This document shows positions 47,369 through 56,303 of a DNA stretch of 64,000 nt, one piece after another. The notes beneath the pieces were generated by a model that saw only the letters and a list, made by a program, of their open reading frames with translations, was not told the origin of the DNA and did not search any database. The stretch comes from Actinomycetota bacterium. GTDB lineage: Bacteria; Actinomycetota; Thermoleophilia; Gaiellales; Gaiellaceae. The DNA lies in contig VAXH01000058.1 in the NCBI GenBank assembly GCA_005883955.1, positions 1 through 64,000 on the forward strand, written 5' to 3'. Numbering within the stretch: the first letter of the stretch is position 1; each line of letters opens with the position of its first letter. The position numbers and the translations under genes are program-made.

Positions 47369-47387
47369 CGCCACGAGGGGGCGGTTG

Positions 47388-48569
47388 CTAGTCCGACCGG
47401 GACAGGCTCGCAAGTACCGTCAGCACAAGACCCGCGACGGCGGCGCTGAAGGCGATTCCCGCCCCACGGAGACTCCAAGCGTGCGCCAAGACGCCGACGC
47501 CGATCACCGGCAGCGAGAGGCCGACGTACATGACGACGAAGAAGCTCGACGCAATCTCGCCGCGCTGAGCGACCGGAGCACGCTGGTTGATCGCCGCTAG
47601 GCCGGCGCCGATCACGAAGCCCTGGCCGAGGCCGACTACCGAAGCCGAGGCGATCAGCGCAGCGAGTGACTCGATTCCCAGCGCGAGCGCGAGCAGGCCG
47701 ACCCCGCCCACCAAGAGTGCGCAGCCAACGACGAGCGCCCGTCGGTCAGACGAGCGCGAGACGAGCAGTTGGCCGACGATCGAGGCGCTGAAGAGGATGA
47801 AGACGATCGCACCCGCAAGCGCATGGCTCTTGCGGCCGAGGATCGCCCCCAGAAAAACCGGCGCCACCGAGCTGAAGACTCCCGCCACCGCGAAGCTGCC
47901 GAAGCCGGCTGTCGCACCGCGGATGAAGACGCTGCGCACCTGCGACGGCACACTCAACCGTTGGAGGCGTAGTCGAAACGCGGTTCGCTCCACGGTTTCC
48001 GGCGTCACCAGCAGGCCGAGCACCGCCGGCCCGAGCAACACGAGGTCGACGATGAAAGGCAGTCGCAGCGGCGAGCCGAAATGGTCGGCTAGCTCGCCTG
48101 CGAGGAGCGTCCCCAGCCCCAACCCGCCGAGGTTCACGACGACGGCGACCAGGCTGCCCAGCCGTCTGTTCCCTCCCGGCGCCAGGTCGACGAGCATCGC
48201 GGTCGCCGTCCCCGTGAAGACGCCGGCCGAGAACCCGGAGACGACGCGCCCGGCGAAGATCGGCGCCAGCGAGCCGGCGAAGACGAACAGGAACGCGCTC
48301 ACCGCCGAGAACGCGAGCCCGATCAGCAGCACCGGCTTGCGCCCGATCTCGTCGGAGAGGTTCCCGAACACCAGCAGCCCCGCGATCACGCCGAAGGCGT
48401 AGACGGCGAAGATCACGGTCACCATCAGCTCGCCGAAGGAGTAGCGCCGCTCGAAGAGCGGATAGAGCGGCGTCGGCAGCGTCGTGCCGATCATCGTCAC
48501 CAGGAACGCGTAGGCGACGAGACCGAAGCCCATGTTCCTGCTGACGACCGCCCGCACCACGGGTAGCAA
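47388..48569 (-). CDS. Major facilitator superfamily transporter
   Basis: 12-TM hydropathy; LSDEIGRKPVLLIGL MFS motif A-like. Confidence 0.9.
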   Translation of the reverse strand: MLPVVRAVVSRNMGFGLVAYAFLVTMIGTTLPTPLYPLFERRYSFGELMVTVIFAVYAFGVIAGLLVFGNLSDEIGRKPVLLIGLAFSAVSAFLFVFAGSLAPIFAGRVVSGFSAGVFTGTATAMLVDLAPGGNRRLGSLVAVVVNLGGLGLGTLLAGELADHFGSPLRLPFIVDLVLLGPAVLGLLVTPETVERTAFRLRLQRLSVPSQVRSVFIRGATAGFGSFAVAGVFSSVAPVFLGAILGRKSHALAGAIVFILFSASIVGQLLVSRSSDRRALVVGCALLVGGVGLLALALGIESLAALIASASVVGLGQGFVIGAGLAAINQRAPVAQRGEIASSFFVVMYVGLSLPVIGVGVLAHAWSLRGAGIAFSAAVAGLVLTVLASLSRSD

Positions 48570-48631
48570 AGCGGACGGCGAGTCCTCCCGCTTCGCTAGC
48601 CGCAGCCGGGCGACTCCTTCGGCCGCGTTTA

Positions 48632-48689
48632 GACGGTCGCGGCGGCAAAGCCGCCACGGCCTCCAGTCGGCATCGCAAGCGACGCCTTA
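48632..48689 (+). repeat. Double-hairpin extragenic repeat copy
   Basis: GACGGTCGCGGCGGCAAAGCCGCCACGGCCTCCAGTCGGCATCGCAAGCGACGCCTTA. Confidence 0.7.
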
Positions 48690-48707
48690 GAGTCGTCCGT
48701 CGCAGTC

Positions 48708-49337
48708 GTGAGGATTCAGCCGATGAGGAGCGAAACTGCGCGGGCCGAGGCCTTCAGCGATGGCGTTTTTGCGATCGCGATCACGCTGCTGATCATCGAG
48801 GTCCATGTTCCGGCGCGCGAGCACGCGGAGACGCTCGGCCACGAGCTGCTGCGGATCTGGCCGTCCTACCTCGGTTACCTGACGAGCTTTCTGACGATCG
48901 GCGTCATGTGGATCAACCACCACTACGTCTTCGAGTTGATCGCGCGGATCGACCGGACGATGCTGCTCCTGAACACGCTCCTGCTGATGCTGATCGCGTT
49001 CGTGCCGTTTCCGACCGCAGTGCTTGCACAGTTCGTCGAGACCGGTGGCGCCCGAGCCGCGGCGGTGCTCTACGGCGCGACGCTGACCCTGACCGCGATG
49101 ACCTACTTCGCCTGGTGGCGGTACGCCTCGGCCGGCCGGCGCTTGATCGGCGAGCAGGTGCCCGACGAGGCGGTCGACGACATCACCCGCGCCTACACAC
49201 CGGGGACGCTGCTCTACGGCGGAGCAGCGTTGGTGGCGTTCCTGCAACCGTGGGTGAGCGCGGCGCTCTACCTCGGGATCGCCGTCTTCTACGCCCTCCC
49301 GCTCGCGCATTGGCGCGCGCGGCTGGCGCGCAGCTAG
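48708..49337 (+). CDS. TMEM175-type (DUF1211) putative K+ channel family protein
   Basis: ETARAEAFSDGVFAIAITLLIIEVHVP ... GVMWINHHYVFELI. Confidence 0.88.
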   Translation: MRIQPMRSETARAEAFSDGVFAIAITLLIIEVHVPAREHAETLGHELLRIWPSYLGYLTSFLTIGVMWINHHYVFELIARIDRTMLLLNTLLLMLIAFVPFPTAVLAQFVETGGARAAAVLYGATLTLTAMTYFAWWRYASAGRRLIGEQVPDEAVDDITRAYTPGTLLYGGAALVAFLQPWVSAALYLGIAVFYALPLAHWRARLARS

Positions 49338-49341
49338 CTGT

Positions 49342-50307
49342 CTAGGCCTTGTTCGGCCGGAGCGCGGCACGCGAGAGCTGCGGGACGCGGTTGCCGTAGA
49401 GCGCAAGCCCGACCAGGGCGGCGGTTGCCGTTGCGAGCGTGACCACGAAGGGGGTCATCAGGCTCGCGGCAACGGCATGGGAGCCCGAGTAGCCGGCGAT
49501 CGCGAGGGCGCCGAGTGCGGCTCCCTGGTAGACGCCGACGTTGCCTGGGAGCAGCGGAGCCGTGTTCGCGAGGCCGGTGATCAGCATGTAGAGCAGTGCC
49601 GCGCCGACGCTCAGGTGGATGCCAACGGCGTGCAGGCAGAAGAGGATTCCGAACCAGCGGGCGAGCCAGGTGACCATCAGGATCGAGCCGGCCCGCAGGA
49701 GCACTCCGCGCGGTGCGGCCGCTCCGGCCAGGAACGAGGTGATGCTGATCGGCAGCCGGCGGCCGAGGAAGCGGTGGAGCACCGCGGCCAGGGCGAGCGC
49801 AGCCACACAGCCTCCGATCCCCGCGACCATCGTCCAGCGGGCCCAGGCCGGAACCGGCAGGAAGAGCGTCGCGCCGGCGCCGAGAAGGGCGAAGGCGATC
49901 ATCTCGAGCAGGTGCGCGCAGAGCAGCGAGCCGCCCGCGCGCGAGAAACCCGGGTATTTCGTTCCCGATGTGACCTTCAGGACGGCGACCTTCGAAGCCT
50001 CGCCCAGGCGTCCGGGCAGAACCGTGTCGAGGAAGGAGCCGATCGAGCTCGAGGCGTAGATCGCGCGGAAGCCGACGGGATGGCGCACGGTCGACGACCA
50101 CGCCAGCGCGCGCAACGGCTGCACCGCCGCGCAGATCGCAAAGCCAGCTGCGAGCAGCTTCCAGTCCGGACTCGCGGCCGCGTGAAAGCCACCGTTGCTC
50201 GCGAGGCGCACGAGCGCGTAGCCCGCGACGGCCGTCGCCAGCAGGAGGAAGCCGAAGAGATAGCGACGACCCATCATCCTTTTGAGCAATCGACGTTCTA
50301 GACGCAC
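49342..50307 (-). CDS. Lysylphosphatidylglycerol synthase TM-region (UPF0104) protein
   Basis: Multi-TM; YASSSIGSFLDTVLPGRLGEASKVAVL; AALLYMLITGLANTAPLLPGNVGVYQGAALGAL. Confidence 0.8.
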   Translation of the reverse strand: MRLERRLLKRMMGRRYLFGFLLLATAVAGYALVRLASNGGFHAAASPDWKLLAAGFAICAAVQPLRALAWSSTVRHPVGFRAIYASSSIGSFLDTVLPGRLGEASKVAVLKVTSGTKYPGFSRAGGSLLCAHLLEMIAFALLGAGATLFLPVPAWARWTMVAGIGGCVAALALAAVLHRFLGRRLPISITSFLAGAAAPRGVLLRAGSILMVTWLARWFGILFCLHAVGIHLSVGAALLYMLITGLANTAPLLPGNVGVYQGAALGALAIAGYSGSHAVAASLMTPFVVTLATATAALVGLALYGNRVPQLSRAALRPNKA

Positions 50308-50382
50308 CGCGAGACCCCTTGATGGGGGACTTACCCAGACCTTGCATTGCTCCCGGCCGTGCCGGGTTTTCCGGCCGGGGCT

Positions 50383-50438
50383 TGGCGGCCGCAGCAGCCG
50401 CTACGGCCTTTGGGCCGGCACCGCAGGCGACGCCTTAG
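50383..50438 (+). repeat. Double-hairpin extragenic repeat, degenerate copy
   Basis: TGGCGGCCGCAGCAGCCGCTACGGCCTTTGGGCCGGCACCGCAGGCGACGCCTTAGC. Confidence 0.55.
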
Positions 50439-51148
50439 CCCAACCTTTGCTCAAGAGCCCGCGTGAACCAGGTCACAGCCGACTCGAGTGCGTCGGGATC
50501 ATCCGACTTGAGTACGACTTCAACGTGGGGCCCGTGTGCGCCGAAGCTTGGATACGAGCCTACACGGACTTGGGGGTAGATCTCTAGTGTTTGCCTAAGA
50601 ATCGCGACGATCCGGCTCTCGGTCGTGCGGTAGGTGCGGCGCCAGGACGAGATCGGCGGGCCCGCTCGCAGCTCATTCTCGATCGTCTCGTACATCGCTT
50701 CCATCTCGGCCGGCAGGCCCGGGAGGACGTAGACGTTTTGGAGCAGGAAACCGGGCGCGCCGCCGAGCGGGTTGGCGAGCGGGCGGCTGCCGGCGGGGAG
50801 CATCGCCCAGCGGGCCGCGTATTCGGGGTCGTTGGGGAAATTGGCGCGCAAGCCGGCCGCAACCTGCGCGTACTCGGTCTGCTCGGCGCCGAAGGCCGCC
50901 GCGACGGCCTCGCGCGTGACGTCGTCGGGCGTGCCCCCCAGGCCGCCGGTGACGACAACGAGGTCGGCCCGGTCGCCCTGCTCGCGTAGCGTCGTCGCGA
51001 TCTCCTCGATCTCGTCCGGCACGACTGCGATCAGGCGGACAGCGATGCCGGCCGCCTCCAGGCGGCGAGCGAGCCAGCTGCCATTCGTGTTCTCGACGTC
51101 GCCGGAAAGGAGCTCGTTGCCGATCGTCACGATCGCGGCGGTCGCCAT
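50435..51148 (-). CDS. CinA-like/molybdopterin-binding domain protein
   Basis: AAIVTIGNELLSGDVENTNGSWLARRLEAAGI...LVVVTGGLGGTPDDVTREAVA...PGFLLQNVYVLPGLPAEMEAM. Confidence 0.9.
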   Translation of the reverse strand: MATAAIVTIGNELLSGDVENTNGSWLARRLEAAGIAVRLIAVVPDEIEEIATTLREQGDRADLVVVTGGLGGTPDDVTREAVAAAFGAEQTEYAQVAAGLRANFPNDPEYAARWAMLPAGSRPLANPLGGAPGFLLQNVYVLPGLPAEMEAMYETIENELRAGPPISSWRRTYRTTESRIVAILRQTLEIYPQVRVGSYPSFGAHGPHVEVVLKSDDPDALESAVTWFTRALEQRLG

Positions 51149-51167
51149 CGTCGGCCAGTATGGCTTC

Positions 51168-52091
51168 GTGGAGATTCGTCCGTTCGATGCCGCAGACAGC
51201 TCGGCCGCGGCCGAGCTCGTCCGACCTTTGCAGCCGGGCATCCTCGTCACCCCCGCCTACCTCGCCCATCGCGAGCGCTCCGAGCCCGAGCGCGCGCAGC
51301 GTCGCTCATGGCTCGCGCTCGAGGGAGGCGAGATCCTGGGCTTCGCCACCTCGGCGGTCAAGTGGGACGAGCCCGGGTCGGTCGGCCGGTTCTGGATCGG
51401 CGTCCGGCCGGACCGGCGTGAACGTGGGATAGGAGCCGCACTGTATGAGCTCGCGGAACGCCATGCCGGCGCGCTAGGGGTGCAGCGCGTGACCGTCGAG
51501 GTCGACGACGACCAGGACGGGCGCCGATTCGTCGAGGCGCGCGGCTTCGAACCCGTGTCGGCGGAGTTCATCTCGTCGCTCGATCCGCGGATGGCCGACC
51601 TCGGCGAGTTCGACGACCTCATGGCCGAAACCTCGGCCGCCGGCTTCGAGTTGACGACGCTGCAGGCGATGGCTCGCCGGCGCGACGACCTCACCGAGTT
51701 CTACGAGGCTGCGGGGGCGTGGCCGCCCGGAGGCGGGAATCGAATCACGGCCGAGGATCTGTGGCGGTTCATCTTCGAGCGGCCCGACCTGTCGTGGGAC
51801 GGCAGCTTCGTGATCCTCGACGAGCAGGGTCGGCTCGTTTCGCTGGCAAGCCTAGTGGTGGATCGTGCTAACCGGCGAGCCGAGAACGACTGGACCGCGA
51901 CCTTGCCCGACGTGCGCGGCCGCAGACTGGCGCTGCTCGGGAAGCTCGCGACGCTTCGCTGGGCTCGCGATGCCGGAATCCGCGAGATCGTCACCGCCAA
52001 CGACGATGACAATGTGCCGATGCTGACGCTCAACCAGCGCCTCGGTTACCGTCGCCTGTACGCGCAGGTCGAGCTCGCGCGGGCGCTCTAG
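51168..52091 (+). CDS. GNAT acetyltransferase (two tandem domains)
   Basis: VGRFWIGVRPDRRERGIGAALYELAERHA; ...AGIREIVTANDDDNVPMLTLNQRLGYRRL. Confidence 0.85.
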   Translation: MEIRPFDAADSSAAAELVRPLQPGILVTPAYLAHRERSEPERAQRRSWLALEGGEILGFATSAVKWDEPGSVGRFWIGVRPDRRERGIGAALYELAERHAGALGVQRVTVEVDDDQDGRRFVEARGFEPVSAEFISSLDPRMADLGEFDDLMAETSAAGFELTTLQAMARRRDDLTEFYEAAGAWPPGGGNRITAEDLWRFIFERPDLSWDGSFVILDEQGRLVSLASLVVDRANRRAENDWTATLPDVRGRRLALLGKLATLRWARDAGIREIVTANDDDNVPMLTLNQRLGYRRLYAQVELARAL

Positions 52092-52906
52092 GACGAGAGC
52101 GGAAAGGCTTTCCGCGCCAGTGCCGGCAGCACCTGCGCCGTCACCCAGACCGGCGTCGTCGTATAGCGCGTCGAGTAGCGGAAGCTGCCGTCGGGCCGGT
52201 GGAGGCGCTCGAGATACCCCAGCGCGCCGCGCGGTGGGGGCTTTCCGGCGGCAAGAAAGGCCTGGACGGCCCAGGCCGTCGACTGTGCGTCGGAGCCGCG
52301 CCCGAGCGTCAGCTCAAAGCCACCGTCGCGGTTGCGGAAGCGAAGGAGGAACCGCAGCGCGCGCTGAATCGGGCGGCCGGTAACTCGCGCGGCGCGAAGC
52401 GCTTCGACGACGGTGGCCGTGTCGTTCGAGTCGGCCGCGCCGGTCGTCCAGCCCCAGCCGCCGGCACGAGTCTGGCGAGCGAGCAGCCAGCGGATCGTGC
52501 GGCGGTGAACCGGCGCGCCGACCGCTCGAAGGGCGAGCACGCTCCAGGCCGTGCCGTTGACGAGCGGGCCAACCGAGCCGTTCGGGCGTTGGAGCGCGCG
52601 TAGCCGCCTCAAGGGGCGGTCGGAGTTCTGGCCCAGAGCGTTCTCGGCGAGTACGACGAGGGCGAGCCCGGCGGCGCTCGTGAACTCGGATTCGTGCTGG
52701 ACGAGATAGCCGGCAGTTGCGCCACTCGGACTCGCACCAGCCGCGCGGAGGCCGAGGACGGCCCAGGCCGTGAGCTGCGGATACGCGGGAGAGCCGGCCT
52801 CGGCGAAGCCGCCGCTTTCGAGCTGGTGTGCTTGCAGGAAACGGATCCCGCCTGCCGTCGGCGACGCGGCGACAGCCGCGGCTGCGGCGAGCGCGACGAG
52901 CCTCAC
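52088..52906 (-). CDS. Secreted alpha6-alpha6 barrel protein (prenyltransferase/squalene-oxidase repeats), transcobalamin alpha-domain-like
   Basis: Repeats GGFAEAGSPAYPQLTAWAVLGLRAAG / NGSVGPLVNGTAWSVLALRAVG / GGWGWTTGAADSNDTATVVEALRAA / GGFELTLGRGSDAQSTAWAVQAFLAAG; signal peptide; GTGA overlap with upstream S-component gene. Confidence 0.8.
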   Translation of the reverse strand: MRLVALAAAAAVAASPTAGGIRFLQAHQLESGGFAEAGSPAYPQLTAWAVLGLRAAGASPSGATAGYLVQHESEFTSAAGLALVVLAENALGQNSDRPLRRLRALQRPNGSVGPLVNGTAWSVLALRAVGAPVHRRTIRWLLARQTRAGGWGWTTGAADSNDTATVVEALRAARVTGRPIQRALRFLLRFRNRDGGFELTLGRGSDAQSTAWAVQAFLAAGKPPPRGALGYLERLHRPDGSFRYSTRYTTTPVWVTAQVLPALARKAFPLSS

Positions 52907-53577
52907 GTCCAGACGACCTCGGTCCGGAGGCGCCTCCCGTAGCGCTCGAGCAGTCGGCGCAACTCGGGTCCGGCGACGAGCGCTATCACGACGTTGCCGA
53001 TCGCATGCGCGGCGTCGAACCAGAAGCCGCGGCCGAGCTGGACCGTCAGCGCGGCCCAGGTGTGCGGGTAGAAGCTGTACCACTCCCAGACGTCCATCAG
53101 CCCGCTGAAGGCGAAGCCGAGGACGAAACAGAGGAGCGCGAACGGAACGCGGCGTCGGACGAGCGGCGCAGCGAGGGCGCCGGCGACCCCGCAGCCGCCC
53201 CAGGCCAGCATCTGCCACGGCGTCCAGGGGCCCTGCCCGAGGAAGAAATTCGAAGCCAGCGCGGCGAGCGCGCCGACCCCGAAGCCCGCGCGGGCGCCGA
53301 GTGCGGCGCCGGCCGCGACCGCGATCACCGTCACGGGCTGAACACCGGGGATCGCGGCGAAGAGGACGCGCCCGCCTGCTGCCGCCGCCGCGAGGGTGGC
53401 GACAAGGGTGAGTGTCTTGCTCACCCCGAGGCCGGGATCGAGCCACGCTGCGCCTGCGACGAGGAGCGCCGCGGCAAGCAGGAGGAGCGCCAGCGCTCCT
53501 TGCCTCGGCGTCGTCGCCGCCCAGGCGGCAGCCGCAAAGGCAATCGCGGCGGCGAACGTGATCACCGCCCTAGGCAT
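52903..53577 (-). CDS. ECF transporter S component (substrate-specific membrane subunit)
   Basis: Multi-TM; GARAGFGVGALAALASNFFLGQGPWTPWQMLAWGGCGVAGAL; position in ECF operon. Confidence 0.82.
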   Translation of the reverse strand: MPRAVITFAAAIAFAAAAWAATTPRQGALALLLLAAALLVAGAAWLDPGLGVSKTLTLVATLAAAAAGGRVLFAAIPGVQPVTVIAVAAGAALGARAGFGVGALAALASNFFLGQGPWTPWQMLAWGGCGVAGALAAPLVRRRVPFALLCFVLGFAFSGLMDVWEWYSFYPHTWAALTVQLGRGFWFDAAHAIGNVVIALVAGPELRRLLERYGRRLRTEVVWT

Positions 53578-54934
53578 GCACGAGCTCCCGGTCGAGCGCG
53601 AGTGAGACGATCCGGTCGGCCACCGCCCTTGCGAACGCCTCGTCGTGGGTAACGACGAGCGTGGCGCGCCTCCTGTTCGCCCTCAGTAGCGCGGCAAGCT
53701 CGTGCTTCCGCTCGGGGTCGACGCCGCGCGTCGGCTCGTCGAGGACGAGCAGATCGGGCTCGGGCGCGAGCACCGCCGCGAGCGCGAGCCGCTCGCGCTC
53801 GCCGCTCGAGAGGTCGCGCGGGTGACGAGCCTCGTGGCCGGCGAGCCCGACGGCGGCCAGTGCCCGGCTCGCGGCCGCCAGGTCGCCGTGGACACCGACC
53901 GAGACCTCCTCGTCCGCACGCTCGCGCAGGACATAACGGCCAGGATCCTGCGAGAGGTAGGTGGCCCGGCCCCGGCGGTCGACGCGGCCGCTCTGCGGCT
54001 CGAGCAGCCCGGCCGCGAGCTTCGCCAGGGTGGTCTTGCCGGATCCGTTCGGGCCGACGAGCGCAACGATCTCGCCCCGCCGCAATTCGAGGCTGGCGTC
54101 GTCGAGGACGAGCAGGTGGTCTTCGTAAGCGTAGGAGACTCCGTCCAGGCGAGACGTGACTTCGCCGAAGTGATGTAGGTGTACACCTACATCACCACCG
54201 GCCGAAACGAAGAGGGGATGGTGCTCTTCCAGCCAGGCCCGGGCCCGGCCGACCGGGCCGTCGAACGTCAGACGCCCGTCGTCGAGCAACAGCACCCGGT
54301 CGCAGAGCTCGAGCGGCAAGGCCGGCCGCTGCTCGGACAGCAGCACCGCCGTGCCGCGCTCCCGGGCGAGCCGTAGGGCCAGCTCGAGCAGCGCCTTGGC
54401 GCCCTCAGGGTCGAGCTGCGATGTCGGCTCGTCCAGGAGCAGGAGCCGCGGCTCGAGCGCGAGCGTCGCAGCCAAGCACACACGTTGCAACTCGCCGCCG
54501 GAGAGCTCGGCCACTAGCCGCCCGGAGAGATGCTCGGCACCCACCGACGCGAGCGCCGCGAGCGCGCGCGCCTCGATCTCCTGCGGTGGCGTGCCGACGT
54601 TCTCCAGGCCAAAGGCGACCTCGTTGAGGACGCGCGTGAATACGACCTGATCCTCGGGATCCTGGAACAGCGTCGCGACGGTTCCCGCCAGCTGAGCCGG
54701 GCCGTGCCGCCGTGTGTCGAGGCCGGCGAGCTCGACCCGGCCCGAGAAGCGCCCGCCGTGGAAATGCGGAACGAGCCCCGCGAAGGCGCGAAGCAGTGTC
54801 GACTTGCCGGAGCCGGAGCAGCCGAGCACCAACGTGACCTCTCCCGGGGTCAGACCCACGGACACGTCCCGAAGAGCCGGGACGGTCGAGCCCGGATACG
54901 CGAAGGAAAGGCTTTCCGCGCGCGCTAGAGCCAC
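53570..54934 (-). CDS. ECF transporter fused double ABC ATPase (EcfA-A')
   Basis: Two complete ABC modules: GCSGSGKSTLLRAFAG/LSGGELQRVCLAATLALEPRLLLLDEP and GPNGSGKTTLAKLAAG/LSSGERERLALAAVLAPEPDLLVLDEP. Confidence 0.92.
   Translation of the reverse strand: MALARAESLSFAYPGSTVPALRDVSVGLTPGEVTLVLGCSGSGKSTLLRAFAGLVPHFHGGRFSGRVELAGLDTRRHGPAQLAGTVATLFQDPEDQVVFTRVLNEVAFGLENVGTPPQEIEARALAALASVGAEHLSGRLVAELSGGELQRVCLAATLALEPRLLLLDEPTSQLDPEGAKALLELALRLARERGTAVLLSEQRPALPLELCDRVLLLDDGRLTFDGPVGRARAWLEEHHPLFVSAGGDVGVHLHHFGEVTSRLDGVSYAYEDHLLVLDDASLELRRGEIVALVGPNGSGKTTLAKLAAGLLEPQSGRVDRRGRATYLSQDPGRYVLRERADEEVSVGVHGDLAAASRALAAVGLAGHEARHPRDLSSGERERLALAAVLAPEPDLLVLDEPTRGVDPERKHELAALLRANRRRATLVVTHDEAFARAVADRIVSLALDRELVHA
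54170..54195. repeat. Perfect 26-bp inverted repeat inside the ATPase gene (inter-module linker)
   Basis: GTGATGTAGGTGT|ACACCTACATCAC, 13+13 with no loop. Confidence 0.9.
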
Positions 54935-55623
54935 AGCACCCCCACGACCACGGCGAGCGCAGCGCCCGCCAGCGCCAGCGGCTCGCGGAGCCCCCAGCGT
55001 GGCTGCGGGAGCCGGGTCGCGTCCGGGCGTCCGAAGCCCCGAGCCTCCATCGCCTCGGCGAGGCTCAGGCTCCGCTCCAGCGAGCCCGCAAGGAGCGGGG
55101 AGAGCAGTCGCGCCCGCCCGCGAATCCCTTCGGGCTCGACGCCGCGGCCGCGCAGAGCCTCCACCAGCCCGGCCGCGTCCCGCTCGAGCGCCGGGACGAG
55201 CCTCGTCGCGAGCGCGACCGCGAGCACGGAGCGCCGCGCGAAGCCTGCTGCCTGCACCAGCCGGTCGTGGTCGAGCCAGAGGGCGTACGCAGAGAAGGCG
55301 AGCGAGACAGCGGCCAGACGGCAGGCGTTGAAGAGCGCGCCCGACAGCTCGGTCGACGTCACGTCGAGGGTCCCGACCACGGGGATCGTCGGCCCGCTCC
55401 AGAACACCGTCCCCGGCAGGCGTTCGACAAACGGCGTCAGCACGAACAGCGCCGAGGCCGAGCCCAGCGAACCGATCAGGTACGGCCAGCGGCGCGAAAC
55501 CGGGGCACGCAGGCAGACGACGAGCAGCACCGCCGCCAGCGCCGCCACCGAGGCGGTGTGCCTGGCCAGCAGCGCAGCCGCTGCCAGGCCGAACAGGAGC
55601 GCCGCTGCCGGAGCCGGCCTCAC
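54925..55623 (-). CDS. ECF transporter T component
   Basis: ALWLDHDRLVQAAGFARRSVLAVALATRLVPALERDAAGLVEALRGRGVEP...LAEAMEARGFG (EcfT A-R-G coupling motifs). Confidence 0.88.
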   Translation of the reverse strand: MRPAPAAALLFGLAAAALLARHTASVAALAAVLLVVCLRAPVSRRWPYLIGSLGSASALFVLTPFVERLPGTVFWSGPTIPVVGTLDVTSTELSGALFNACRLAAVSLAFSAYALWLDHDRLVQAAGFARRSVLAVALATRLVPALERDAAGLVEALRGRGVEPEGIRGRARLLSPLLAGSLERSLSLAEAMEARGFGRPDATRLPQPRWGLREPLALAGAALAVVVGVLWL

Positions 55624-56303
55624 CGCAGCCCCGAGTAACGGAAGCGGACCAGCTTCGGGTCGGCGAGCAGCCGCCGCGCCGCCGTCGGGCCGATCACGAA
55701 GCGCACCGGCCCCCCGGCGCCAGAGGTCGTCGCCGACAGCGGCACGTCGGCCTTCGTCAGGAAGAGGACGTTCGCGTCGCCGATCCTGTCCGCGGTCACC
55801 GCCTTCGCGTGAATCAGCTTCCCGAGCGCGCGCGCCCGCGGCTCGAGCGCCTTCGAGTCGTAGACGATCGCCGCCGTGCGAGTCTTGCCCGCGTAGCCGT
55901 GCAGGAACGGCTCCGGAAACGCGCCGACCACGATCGGGACGTGGATGGCGTGCTTCCACGAGCGGTAGTCCCACCACTCGACGTCGCCGGGATGGAGGGT
56001 GTAGTCGGCGGCGCCCCGATCGGCCTCGTACCCGTTGACGAAGTAGAACCAGTCCCGCCGGCCCGAGCGGTCGCCCGAGACGCCCTTGATCGACTGGACG
56101 AAGCGGCCGCCGTAGCTCGTCCTCACCTTCACCGCGTGCTGGAGCGCCTGCATCGCGGTCTGCCCCGCCTTGACCTTGTCGACGAGCAGGACCTTCTGCC
56201 CGCGGTCGCGGGTGATCCAGAGCGTCGCGCTCCCGTTGGTGTGGGAAGAGCCGCAGCCCGCGAGGGCAGTGACGACAAGCCCGGCGGCCGCCACGCGCCT
56301 CAC
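55620..56303 (-). CDS. DUF4430-domain lipoprotein (transcobalamin beta-domain-like)
   Basis: Lipobox LAGC; TAMQALQHAVKVRTSYGGRFVQSIKG...RRDWFYFVNGYEADRGAADYTLHPGDVEWWDYRSW. Confidence 0.75.
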   Translation of the reverse strand: MRRVAAAGLVVTALAGCGSSHTNGSATLWITRDRGQKVLLVDKVKAGQTAMQALQHAVKVRTSYGGRFVQSIKGVSGDRSGRRDWFYFVNGYEADRGAADYTLHPGDVEWWDYRSWKHAIHVPIVVGAFPEPFLHGYAGKTRTAAIVYDSKALEPRARALGKLIHAKAVTADRIGDANVLFLTKADVPLSATTSGAGGPVRFVIGPTAARRLLADPKLVRFRYSGLR

